This document shows, piece after piece, positions 22,801 through 36,374 of a stretch of 64,000 nt of DNA. Source of the stretch: Azolla caroliniana (taxonomy: Eukaryota; Polypodiophyta). The notes below the pieces were generated by a model. It saw only the letters and a program-made list of their open reading frames with translations, searched no databases and was not told where the DNA came from. A program made the translations under genes and the position numbers. The DNA lies in assembly GCA_043228905.1 (NCBI GenBank), contig JBHGNT010000012.1, forward strand, positions 21,204,001-21,268,000, in the 5' to 3' direction. Numbering within the stretch: position 1 is the stretch's first letter; each line of letters opens with the position of its first letter.

Positions 22801-25800
22801 TATACTAAATGGTAACTTTTGAATAATTCATGGCTACTTAATTGGGAAATATTCATAAATATGCTTGCAATATTTGAGTGATTCAAAAAACTAGGAACAA
22901 TGAGTGACTTTGGTTTAGTTAGTGAGCATCTATGGAGTCATTTAAGAGATCCATCTACTTTATTTATTATCTTACTGGATCAAAAGAAACAAAATTATAG
23001 AATATTGTTTGTTTGCTTGTATATAGACACGTTGTCGTTTCTACCCGTGAATTGAACTTTGTGGAAATCTATTTGTGTGAAAGAACTCCATAAAGGCTAA
23101 TTGTTCACTCAACATTAGAGGCAAAATTAAATGAGCCTTACAAAAAACAAACATATCCACTTTTACGTGGTAGAAGAAGATAATGTGTGCTAAACCACAA
23201 TATGAAAGCTTAGAGGATCTATATGGTAATAAGACACTTTCGTATACTGGTTAAACATTGCATTCCCTTGAACGTCTCTCAACACAGTGCATGTAAATTT
23301 GATTGGATGTTATCTAGGTTGCAATCCACAAAATATAAAATAATGTTGTTACAAGCACAATATTGACATGGAGCCAACAAATTCAATATACTTCAAATAA
23401 AACAAGCGTACTAAAGGTCACAATATGTAATCGATAATTGTGGACTCTTTAGTATCATGAAATTATCAGTTGTAGACTCACAACTTAACTTTGTCCCAAG
23501 TGGTATCTACTTCATGCTTATCTCAACTAAGATTATGGATCAAAGTCTCAAGCAATGTGACTCCAATGTTGCATTCACGATTAAACTCGGTCGTCATGTT
23601 TTTAGTTGAGATTCCTTGCACAAGCTTTGTGGATTTTGAGAGCAATATCAAACAACAACGTCAAATTCAAGCTCCCTAAAACACAACATCAGTCATGCAC
23701 ACACTCCATACCAAGAAAATGATGGATTTTGGAGAATAAGTTGATGTGATGTTCTAAGGAGTTCTTACAAAGCTAACAACGAAATTTCACTCTCAATGTA
23801 ATTTGAGTGCTAGATGTAAATTGATAACAATTAATAATCATATCCGTTTCAACGACTTCATGATACTCTTATGTGTGCGTAATGTTCATATTTAATATAT
23901 GTATCTACTTGGCCAAATTTTAATGGACCCATGGCATTTTTCCACAATACAAATTGCAAGGATATTGGAAACCCGCTCGTCATTTGTCTTTTGGACATAC
24001 AGATATGAAGCATCTAACGTGGATGTATCAAGTACTAGACTCAACATCAACTTAAACAACTTGTCCCGTAAAGATAATCTGACAAAAGAAGGGGGTGGGT
24101 GAACCAAAGGTAAAATGTTACAAGCCAGTGAGTTTATTTGTTTTTATTGACTGCGTTATGCCAAGAAGTAGATGCCAAATACATTCAACTTGTGTATGAG
24201 CACATCATTTATATCATACTTAATATTTAGTACACTATACATGTGCACACAACTCATGCACTTGTTCATTGTCTTGAATCTTAAGTATAGGCATATAGTT
24301 CTCAAAAGGTCCCAAAACCACCAAGTTCATCCCTTGGACCTTATTTGTTTTTCTTTTGTTTTTGGCTTTGGTTCAAGATGAATCCGTTTCTTTTTGTGAA
24401 GAGTAATTTGACTTTCTTGGTTTTAATTTGTGGTCTCCCTTTGCACCCTCATCGCCAAACGAAATAAAAAACGAAAGGCAATATTCAAACAATAAGCTTA
24501 TGGATACATCTATACACAACGGAAAGTTTTGTGGAGGTTCCCAATCATCAAACAATTTCTACGGGATGAAAATTAGTGCCCCGTTATAAGGTATATGTGA
24601 CATGAAACTTTCTTCAACCTTTTTGTCGATGTGCTTGCATGCTTAATGTGACCTTTCAACAACCCATTAGTCTACCTGTTTATACAATAGGGATTTCGAA
24701 AAGAGTTACCTTAACCACGATAAGAGCATCACCTCTCACACCCACTAGTTCTAATAAATGTTTTAGATGTTTTGATGTGTGGATTAATTAGAGAGAGGAG
24801 AAATGATGCATTAAAAGACATAACAAGGTGAAAGAGAGCATCACATTCAATACTAGGTGTATGCAATGCTTAGACAACTAAGAAGAAGATACCACATGGA
24901 AACACAACTAAAATTTCGAAAGGCATTGTGTGTTGATTCACTGGTGATGAAGGATTATAAGAAACACGGTGTCACATGATGAAGAAATCAACAAGAGAGG
25001 AGAGAATGATCAAGTTGTTGATTCTTTCACATTTTCAAATAGTGTTTCAAAAATGCCATGTCACATGATGAAGGAATCAAGAAGGGCAGAGAGAAATATC
25101 GAATTTGTAATGGTTATTTCACATTCTCAAACAAATTTTCGTTTCTTGACATACACAGGCAAATGGCATATTTTGAGGATGTAAAATGCCTTTCGTATTT
25201 GATGCACAAGCAAGAGTGCAAAGACATATCGTGTGATTGAAAGGTAGTTTGCTTTGGTAGCTTTGAATGTTGAAAAATTAAAGGTAATTGTTGCATGAGG
25301 ACATCCAAATATGTGTTTTGGTTCGCCACCATATTCAAATCATGTGTTGGCCCCTTCCCAAATTGTCATGTAAGGGTACATGATCTCATATGGATCCTTA
25401 TGGTCTCTTGGTCTTGAGTTTTGAAAAGGCATCACCATGTGTAAAGTTGTCCTAAAGATTATTGTTAGTCAAGTAATGAGCTACAACTACAATACCTTCT
25501 CAAGATAGGGTATACTAGTTAAATAACAAGAGTTTCCGTTGTTCTAGAGGACTTCAACATTCAATGTTTGAAAAGGTGTTTCACGTTTTCGTCGATATCA
25601 CGAATACTGTGTACAACGACAATATCATAGTAATATCCATTGTTACCAATGACCATCCCCCCATTTAGGTTTTAAAATTGTTTGTATATGCTCCTAATAA
25701 AACAACACGTTAAAATATGTTTGGCTTATTTCACGTTCATTAAACGCTTCAAAAGAAGTACACGATTAGCATCTACATTATTTTGTTTAATTCGAATTGA

Positions 25801-28800
25801 ATTAATAATGCTCCAAATTAGACTAAGCGATTAGACACTTAAACATCGCGTGAAATTTAGAGGAATCAACTCCACTTTGAATTTCACCATGCAATTAGTT
25901 GTTTAATTGTTAATATCTAGAATTCATATTCAATTAATAGTGCTTCACATCACATAATATTGTTGTAAGTATGAAATCTTACTCATGTTCAATCAAAACC
26001 AGCAAGTGTAAAATAGATGAAATATTAATATTTAAACATTCCTACTTTCTTTCTAGTAAGGGTTGGAAAACAACGTTTATTCCTTATGTATCTATTTAAA
26101 TTTTAGATTATATGATGACATTTTTAAAACTACACACATTAGACATGATATTAACGTTTATTCAATCTCAACATTGGGGGTAGCTTTGAAATTACATGAA
26201 ATCCCACACTAGTCAACACTAGTTTTAGAACATTGCCAATAGAATAACATGAATCTAATCTACAATTGCATACTACACCACCCTTTGGGGACAGTTAATA
26301 AATTTGAAAAGAATGTGACGATGTCTCCCTTCCAATGTATGTGAAGACAAAATTGGACTTGATTCCACAAGTTTCACATGTATCTTATATATTTCTTTCT
26401 TTTTTAGTATGATCAAGAAAGTTGTATTAGAAAATGGATGATACATATTGGCGCCATGATTGGCAAAGCACAATATTTACACATTTTAGTGGGAGGAAAG
26501 CATATATTGTTGGTGGAGCGTGACTTATTGACCAGGTAAGCTTCAAATCCCAATAATAAAAAACTTCATATTGCATAAAAGGTTAGCAATTGATAATGTC
26601 TCGAAGTAGGCCATGATTTGATCTTTGACAACAAACATTTCCAGGTAAGCCTTGTTAGCATTTTCGTAGGCTTTTCCATATTGTGTATCACCTCCACCAA
26701 TTTTGCAATAATGTTATCTTAAGCTTGGCCATTGCGCTTTCCAAGTTTCTTATGTTTCGTTTCAACTTTCGAGACCTCTTACAACTCCTCCACTTCTATA
26801 ATGACTTGGGTGCGTAGTAAATATCTCAATTCATGGGTAAAATATTCCGTCATGTTGGTTAGAACCATATTACTTATATTGAGGTAAATTGTTGATACTA
26901 AATTGCCAACAATGGGGAATCATATCATTAACTTCCCCTAAAAGTATATTGTTTCTAAATGAAAGGCATGTTGTGTATGAATGCACACACCTTATGTAGA
27001 TTTCTTAAAATCTACTAAACTTTGGGCTAGTGAGGAACAAATGGAGAAGAGTTTCTTTCTACCTTCCATCCATCTACTCACTGAGAAGAAATGGCATCTT
27101 TTCTAACTCAATCACCCTTCTTGAACATGCGAGTTTTGTCCTGCAATGTAGCTTTTGCATGTGCTTTACTATATCAAATGAAAAGAGGAAAGAAATATAA
27201 AGTATTGGCTAATGTATGAGTTAAATGAATAATTCGTTTTCTTCAGTGGACCAACACCATTTGACCCTTAAATTTAACGACATCGCCTCACATGTCAGCA
27301 TAAATGTCCAAAAAATCACTAGGCATTGTTTAATTTATAGAACTCTTACATTAAACAATAATTGCCTACGAATGCACACTTGTGATAATTGGTGCTTTGT
27401 TTATCTTATAAAAAAGATGGGGCCTGCCTCCAATTTAGAAAAACAAAATGCAAAAGGGCAAGTTGCAACTCATATGGATAAAATGCAGAAACGTAGAAAC
27501 ATTTAAACGTTATTGTAAACTTGTATTTTCATGACACTTGGAAGTTTAGAGAACTTAAGTATTATGTTGCCGACTACAAGCTCAATGCGATTCGATGTTA
27601 GTAAAGGGAATGCCATGACAAAATTCTAAAATAATGCAAAGCAGTGGAGGCTCACTTAAAACATATGCGACAAATCACATTGGACATTCCCGTTTTGTGC
27701 CTTTGACATTATTAGTTTACTATTGTTTGTTGTCTTGTTATAATTCCTTTAATGAGTTAACATTAGTGGGCGCGCCTAAAATAAAATTATTCAACATGTT
27801 TCCATTGTGGGGCATTCAGTGGCTAAAATTTCAAGATTCTTTAATTGTTTTTTGACTATTTTTGTGATCAAGATTTCTCAAAGCATATGCCAAGTGTACA
27901 AAAGTTGTTGCAAAAGCAAACTAGAATTGATGAGATCTTAGAAACTTTGCCCAAATTTTCTATAATGTAGGGATTTTGAATTTATTTACCTTAGCACAAT
28001 GTGGACTTATTGAGTCCTCGAGCTTCCTTCTTGTTTTTAGCTAGTCAGTCACATAAATAGGATAATGTTTGATCTTGGAATATCTAATCTTGAGCAAGTG
28101 ACGCACAAGATAGAAATATGGGGATGAGATGATTCAACATTGGATCCGATTCTTAAAAGTTCATTTTTATCCAATTGTTGAACAATCTAGTACTCGACAA
28201 GTTCTGTCAACACCGTGAGAGTTGTAGCATTTACGATTTTTTATGCTTTTTCCTGTGCAAACTGTTCCCTCTAAACATATTACAATCTTGTTGATGGCCA
28301 AGACAATGAGAGCTGAACCTTAAAACCCCCCCTTCCTCGTGCAATGTTTTGTATTAGAATAATTATTTTGTCAGGGGGAAGGGGAGAGGAGGTGAAGTGA
28401 GGAAAGAAACCAAAACATTATTCTCCTATCATTCTTGTCATTATAATAACGTGTCAAGGTAACAACAATCTATAGGTTCCATTAATCTCTCTAGCTTCCG
28501 TAAACATACATAGAAACAAGACCTATAATGGGGGTGTTTGCATTTGCGGGAAATTTAATCTTTGTAATAGAACAAGAAAAATAAGGTTTTGGAAATTTTT
28601 AGCATGACAAAATCAAAGAGTCAATCGTCTTAGTATTATTTAGCCAACACAAATAATTGAAAACGTGCTTAGATCCCCTTCTTTCTTAGGATAGTGTCGA
28701 TATTCTATGAAATCTTGGACACATTATAAACATAGAAAATTCTACACAATTTGTTTAAATATATAGATACCTTGAACATTGGATGTGGTCTTTCAATATC

Positions 28801-31800
28801 AGCAATTAAAAATCTTCATAAAATTATGTTTTCATGGTGATTCTCTCTACTTCTTTTTTATTTATTTAAACAATGTATGGTCTAGAGCATGGAGTTGCGT
28901 GTGTGGGTCAAAGATAAGAGTTGGACTTAAACAGTTGTGTGTGTGTGTGTGCAACAGTGCAAGACTCAAGTGTTGTTTGTGTGGTTTGGGGGTTAACTTT
29001 TAAGTGGACTCTAGACTTGTGTGTGTGGGCTGAACTCAAGAGTTGAGCTCATGGCTTATGTATGGTCCACCGTTAGACAACTCTAGACTTATGTTTTTGG
29101 GTATGAGCGTGTGTTCGGCATCTAGGGTAAACTCACCAACATATGAACACTTATTATGTGACTAAGGGTTATGATGAAAATAACATGTCTCAACTTTCAC
29201 GAGAATGTAATTGTGTGAACTTAGAGAGAAATACATGTTATGCTAAGCATTTCTCTCTACAAAAAGAAATCAAGGAAAGAAATGTTTTTTAATTCATTAA
29301 AAAATGGGTCCAAAACATGTATATTGCGAGCTGTACAAAAAAGGTTCTAATTGGTTAGGATCTGGACCTCATTGCCCGTGCATAACGTACCTAATTTGTT
29401 TTAGTGCCGTAACTACAAAATGATAGTACAACCACTAGAGCTTATCTAGTAATTTACCCTATCTTGCACGTAGTTTAATTTTCATACTCTGACCACTACC
29501 AATCAACTTTACATTTTCTATTTTTAACATGTTATATAAATCGTTCCCAACTACTCGAAGAGTTTTTCAATGTGAATTTCTCTATGTTCTAACACCATAT
29601 ACCACTTGTTAAACGAAAAACAAGCATGCCCTATATGTGTGTGAGGGGATGGTAATGTTCAAGAAACCAATCGAGTTAGCAACTTCATCAATTCGACTTT
29701 ACCTTGTTTTCACAAACTCAAGTTATTCTATCAATGAAGTAAAGCTACATGTCAAACTTACCTCATAGCCACAACATGATGTTTAGAAAACTTGAGCCAC
29801 TATACTAATCTAACATATTACAATTACAAGTTTGCATGAAATGAAAATGAGCAATAGCCAAAGAAGCATCAATTTTGTCATACGATGACATAAAACAATG
29901 TTGAGCATTGTCTTAGATGGATTGCAAGGTGGTGTGGAGATGGACATGCTTCAAAAATTGTGTTCAAGATAGAAATTCACAAATCTCATGGTTAACATTG
30001 GTCCAACGACAAATATACAATAAGCCACTATGATCTCTTAAAGACATTTGTGGTGGAGTGCAAGGTACTGTCCACATGAATGCAATTTCTAAGGATGGCT
30101 TGAATCACCTTTTCTTCGCAAACCTAAATTAAAGATTAGTACCTTATATACCTTAACCATAAGACAAAATGGTGCGAGCAACATGCTAGACAACTTAGAT
30201 ACCTTATATGAGATCATTTGAGTAATGCTTGCACTGGCAAAATACTTGCATTGTATTCATTATTTAACTCACATGTTAATGGAATCAACAAGACAAATAT
30301 TCATAGTGGCAAAAAGTATAAAAAGAATATCTCTCTCTTAGATATATAACACTGTTTGGCTTGATCCAAGTTCATTCGGAAAAGAGTTTGCAATGTTATT
30401 TGTCGCTAGTTATGCAATTTTCCTAAGACAAAGATGCCTATCAAGCGTATGCCTTCTAACAATGAAAATTCATGATGACTAGAGTGGAGATTGGTTCAAG
30501 AAGAAACCCATAATACCTCCAAATAGGGACAATTAATCAATAATAGTACAATGAAAAGAAACATTACAAACTCTATTACAATATATTTATAACACATATT
30601 TCCTCAAGTTTATGATTCACACACACGTGTTGCATGCATGTATATTCGCATTATACAAGTCTCTCTGTACAATATGGACTCTTTCCAATCAACAAAAAAT
30701 TAGGTGGTCAACTTCACATTTGAATCGGTTATTTAGGTTTTCATTTTTCACAATCCATTTAGCTTGTTATCTCTCATGACATCATCAATGGCCACATTTC
30801 TGCCCAACTTGTTGAATGTTTAGATGCTACACATTATAAATATTCTTTGTGAGTTTCACCCACTTTTATGCTTCTCACAATTATTGTAGCACATTGCTAA
30901 AAAAAGCGTGCAATGTGCACACCAATCTATTTATACGTAGACTTAAGAGTCTATGTGATACCGTTTTAGAAATGCATTGAGGCATACAAAGCGCCTTTAA
31001 TCTTTTGAGAATTTCAAGCTTTTTAGCTTTGATGGAATACGCAATAATATATTGCCATTATCATGATGCTTCAATGATTTGGTTGTCGATGTGTAAGACA
31101 TATTATACATGACTACAAATAAATCCAAATATTGAAAACAAATATCATCATTGTATGGATCCTTCACAATTATTGTTGCTAATATTGGCCTCATGATAAT
31201 ATGCCATCTTAGATATCAACCAATTAACTCGATTACGTCGATGAACAATCGATTCTTTGATATGATTTTGTGGCCATCTTGATAAGGCTATTACAAGATG
31301 TAGTTAAAAAAAACAAAGGAAAATGATTACAAGTATGGGGTAAGTGTACCTTAAGCCAAAGGTAAAGCTTAGCCGACTTTACTAGATTAGAATGAGAATT
31401 TCGTGATAGACATAAGAAATAGGTTATTTTGTGATAGGAACTAGAAATATCTTGTCATGTGGACCCTCGATAATCCTTTGTAACTCCTCATTTTGCTAAT
31501 TTTATAAGCTCCCCCATTTAGCTAAACTTAGGTTCACAACAACATGGCCCAAATTATTTCTCTTCTATGTATGTCATGGGAGTGCGTTTTTTCCACTCCC
31601 CTTTTGCTAGTTTAAGCTCCCCTTTTTGCTATTTAGGTAAAAAATCAACTAGTGTGGCTTGTTTGCTAAATTAGACACTTAGATCACTTGGAGAGATTTC
31701 CAAAAAGGCAAAACACACAAAGAGGTTTGCATGGGGCTTGGTCACATGAAGGCTTGAGGCCACAAGGGCAACAAAAGAAGGAGATTTCTCTCTCTCTCTC

Positions 31801-34800
31801 TCTCTCATAGATGAAAATTTCTCCATTTTGCTTGGTCAAACAACTACTCTTCCTAGAATATCACTTGCATATGAGACAACCTTGCATTTGAAATCCTTGC
31901 AAAGAAACCTAAACATGAACTATATGTTATGGGATTTCAACATAGGGAAACCTTTAAGATGGTACACGGATATTTGATTTCGGAATGAAGTTGAGGCGAT
32001 CGACGCTCATTTTGTTTAGTTGAAATTCGTCACGAAGATTTTGTGGGGAGAAACGACATTGGAGCTTCATGATATGAAGGGAAACATGTCCTTTAAACAG
32101 ATCCCAAAATGGAGTGTTTGTCGTTGGTGCTCCATGAATTTCAAATAATGCAGTTAAATGTTTAAATTTGGCGAAGGGTTAGATGTGGGTTTCATATATC
32201 TAACCCGCTATTTACGAGGTTAGATAATTATTGTTGGGTTAGTTTGATAGCATTAGAATATATAACCACTATGCTAGAAAAAATTAACCAGCCAAGAAAT
32301 GACAAGCCTACGCCATTGCACACTTTTACAAGTCTACTTGATCTAGTGGTGCAAATTTAAGAGGGATCTCGAATCATGCTCTAGAACATCCATTGCATAG
32401 ACCACCTTACTACCTCTAATTCATATTTTGTTGCAAATAAACACAAGTTTTTCCTCCCCTTTTGAACACACAAATGCACCCAATCCCACATTTTTTACAC
32501 ATGCTCCTTCCCCTTTTCTTAAAGAAGAAAATGATAATTCTTCCCCTTTGATGAAGTTGGCAACGAACTTTTACATTTGTCTCTTCGTTATTCTATCAAG
32601 TGCATGCAAATATGGTAAAGTCTCTTTGTAAATTAATTGGTAAGGTTTCATTGTATGTAAATGATCAGAGTTTGCTTTAGTAGTATGCCTACGTGTTAAA
32701 GGCTCAAGAGTGATTAAGACTAACTATCACCTGTCTCGAAAACAAGAGGGTAGATGGTGGTATGCCCCATACACCGACCTTGAGGTGGTTCTAAAAAAGA
32801 ACACTCAAGAAAGATACAACTTTTGGTCACGACACCAAATACATTGCATTAAACAGGTTTGACCTATTATCCATGCAATTGCCTCAACCAAATTAAATGA
32901 TTTCAAGGGCAATGAAGATGGAAATTTCTTGAGCTTTGAGAAGAAATCTATGGAACTTGCAAAATGCTCATGTAGGATAAGTGTACAAATAACAACAATA
33001 ATATACAAAGTCAATTAGAAGTTAGAACATGTGTGCTACATTCAAATATCACAACATAGAACCTCAAGTGGAGGCTCTCACACCACAAATTGCACCATAG
33101 ACTAAACAGAATGTCATGAACATCAAGCCATTTTGTGTTAGGACATAAATAAATTCTCAAGAAAGTGATTAGGGGACTGATATAGAGAAATTTATGCACG
33201 TGACTTAATTAGAGTTGTCACTTACAATATTAACTAAATATGAATCACAACCACTCCAAGAGAGAATTTACCCACCCAAATGATAGATATTAACTGAATG
33301 TAGAATTGATTTCCATTGCTAAAATGTACATGTTAGAAGAAGAGATACGCCATAAGGACATTGTGGCCCCTAAAAAAGAGTAAAATATAATGTCTAATTT
33401 GTCAATGGAGACCAATCACTCAAAGAGATTGGAGGATGTCTTTGCTGAATGTGGGTTGTGTGAGGCTCATGTTGAGGGGATTCTGTCGAGTAATACTATG
33501 TATGCTGAGGCTTTGTTGTTTCCTTTATACATGTTGTTTTCTTGTAGCCATGCAAATTGGCTTGTAACATATGAGTTGTATATTATCCTATGTACTTTTT
33601 CTTAACTAATGGAGGTAGTATTTGTTTTTTTTTGGAAAGAAAGAAGAAAGAATTGACAATGGGTGGATCAAGCAACCGACACAATGAAGATAACCTAATA
33701 AGATCATGTGACTGACCTAACCTTTCTAAAACCCAATTGACAAGGTTACTTGCTAGAATGCAAATGTTAAAGAAGCCTTATTATGGCAAACATTGTCGAG
33801 CTTCATTTCTTGCCACCACATGGCCTAGGTGCCACCATGGCTACTATAGATCTACATGAATATTTTGAGGAAACCATCACATTGCCCAAGTACCTAAAGG
33901 TAGTTGATCTCACTCCTCATTGCAACTTGCTCTTCCTTTGTAGAGTGCAAGAATTCTACTGTGACCTTGTATATAATCTAAAAGTGGCCATCACTTGAGT
34001 GATCCCATACAATGTGACATAGTAGAAAAATCTTGATAGCATGTGACAATTTGAAAGATGCCCCAAAGGCCATGAGGGGTAGAACGCCACTAGAACACCA
34101 CCACCTAGAGAGTAGGTGTCAAGTGTCATGAGCTGAAGCCAAAAACTAAATTGAATTAAGAAAAAGCAAGAAAAAAAGGGAATTTGAACAAAGAAATTTG
34201 TATTAAGCACAAGGACAATATTTAAAAGAATGGATTAAAGATTGTCATTGAACCAAAATGGTTCAAACAATCTCCTCTCCTGAATATATAGTACATCATT
34301 GTGTTATGCATGGTCCCCACTCGACTATAAGATGTATTATAATTGTTGATCATGCACATATGAAAAGATTCATAATACAATGTGTTGTAGGAATGTATAC
34401 TATAGAGTAGGTCATGTATTTGAGTCCCCCCAACCCAAACTTCAGTGTCATGACACCACCCTTTTTAGATGATGAGTTCCAATACAAGTTGCAACACATG
34501 AACTAGGATTGGGCTTATTAGGATATTGGTGATGAGATTCAGATACAAGTTTTGTAGAATTGGTGAGATTCTTGGTAGGCATCTTGAAACATCATTCCAA
34601 TGGATTTTCCTACAAATAATGAAATATAGAGCTTTGGACCATCCTCCATTACTATTAACTCCTCCAAGTCTTAACGTAGCCGGGATAAGTTCCACCATTC
34701 AAGATACCTCCATCATCCACCCCACACCATTCATGTTAGATTCAACATAAATGTCTAGCAAGAGTTTGGCCTCTATCCATAGATTGTGATTAGAAGGAAC

Positions 34801-36290
34801 TTGAGAAGCGAAAAGAAAGCATAAAACAGAAGATTATTTTCAACATACACACGCACAATCTGTCTCTCCCCCTCCCTACCCTCCCCCAACTCAACAATGT
34901 CTTAGTTGGCCATGCTACAATGTGATTTCCAACTAATCTATTACCACTAACAAATAGTTGCTAAGACATATGTACCAAATACGATGATTCAAACTTCTTG
35001 CTCCTTGCGACAATAAGATTGCATCTCAAAATCTTGAATGTTCACCTAGCAAATACCACTCGATTATAAAAGACCTTTGCGTCGAATTCCTCCAATCAAG
35101 CAAGTATGGAAGCGGCCGTAAAGCAAACTTAGACACTATCCATCTTCCATGCATCCTAGTGAGATTGCGCTACCTACCCGGTCAGTTCCTAAATGAACAA
35201 ACACCAAGACACCACAATATGTTGTATGCCCTTTGTCACAACATGCCTAAGGTGGAATCCCTGAGGACCAATTAGGCTGTACAAACAAGGCGATCCGCGG
35301 GTTCACCATGGAATCTTGGCAAACTAACATAATCATAATGGACTTCACTAGCAAAATCTTGAATGTGAGTGCTACATTCCTGTTTTAATACATTTCTCCA
35401 GTGTTTCAATACATTCCTGACCGGCGTAGAGACTTCTTCTACGGTTGAATATATAATGACTGACTTTAATCTTTACTTAGGACCATTTATTTCATCCCAC
35501 AGGGTATCACACCAAAGGCCATTTTCCTTATCTCAAAGTAAACAGGAGAAGTAAACCATACTTTAAAATGAGCTAAACATATTCCAAACCTCAATGCTAG
35601 ATACTGGGGTAGATCTTGCAAAGAGATGGTTTACATTATCTAAATGCCACTTATCCTACTAATGAATGTGATGAAAACATGAAAACACAAAAGAGAACTT
35701 GCTACAACAATGCCAAAGATGTGACACATTATGTAAGATATTGCAATCAACTAGATAATTATGTATATATATGTGTGTTAAGAGAACATTGTCTCTCAAT
35801 GCTATCTCAAATTTACATCACATGAATTTCGGAGAGTGAATACAACCCGCATAATCTGTGAGAGGAGAAATAGAGAGACAGTGACAACCATACAAGGATC
35901 ATTGTTGGTAACAATATAAAAGTGCATCCTTTTTTGCCACAGTTTGATGTGATGCCAAAGTAAAAATAGAAAATGTTTTGTCTTAGCAAGCTAACTTTAC
36001 ATCAATCATATATGAAGCTGATCTTGATCAAATGGTTTTCTGAATCAATGAATCCACAATATCTTTTGGTTAGAAATTCAGCATATGGCTGTCACAATCT
36101 CTTTAGCAATCTAATTCGTTGTCTAAATGTAGACAATTGGTATGACTCTCCCATACAGACCTCTCTTCCTCTCTATGAGAAAAGAATTTCAAATTCGCTG
36201 AGGCGAAGATTTTGTTTGTCTGACCTGATGCAGCCCGCAACATCAGTCACACTGTTCTTTCCAGCTTTTGTTCTGTACATGTTATCACAA
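19821..36290. other. About 16 kb of AT-rich DNA without a recognisable gene
   Basis: I saw no frame with known motifs, no spliced gene that could be assembled, and no tRNA. The longest open frames are under 120 codons and match nothing I know. Small tracts of note are (TG)n at 28936-28952 and (TC)n at 31785-31805. The composition suggests old, decayed transposon DNA, but no element ends could be fixed. Unrecognised non-coding RNA genes cannot be excluded. Confidence 0.5.
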
Positions 36291-36294
36291 GAAT

Positions 36295-36300
36295 TTTATT
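36295..36300 (-). terminator. Candidate poly(A) signal of the SNF2-RING gene
   Basis: AATAAA on the minus strand about 75 bases after the TAA stop. The position is plausible for a plant near-upstream element. Confidence 0.4.
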
Positions 36301-36374
36301 CATATCAAACTTTAATCTATGCTTAGGCACATTATAAGAGGGAAAAAATCATCACATAAGTCTCGTCAAGAGAT

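Noticed and set aside
35973-36326. 118-codon plus-strand frame beside the SNF2 3' end
   Set aside because: No known motif; overlaps the antisense of the presumed 3' UTR and has ordinary AT-rich composition.
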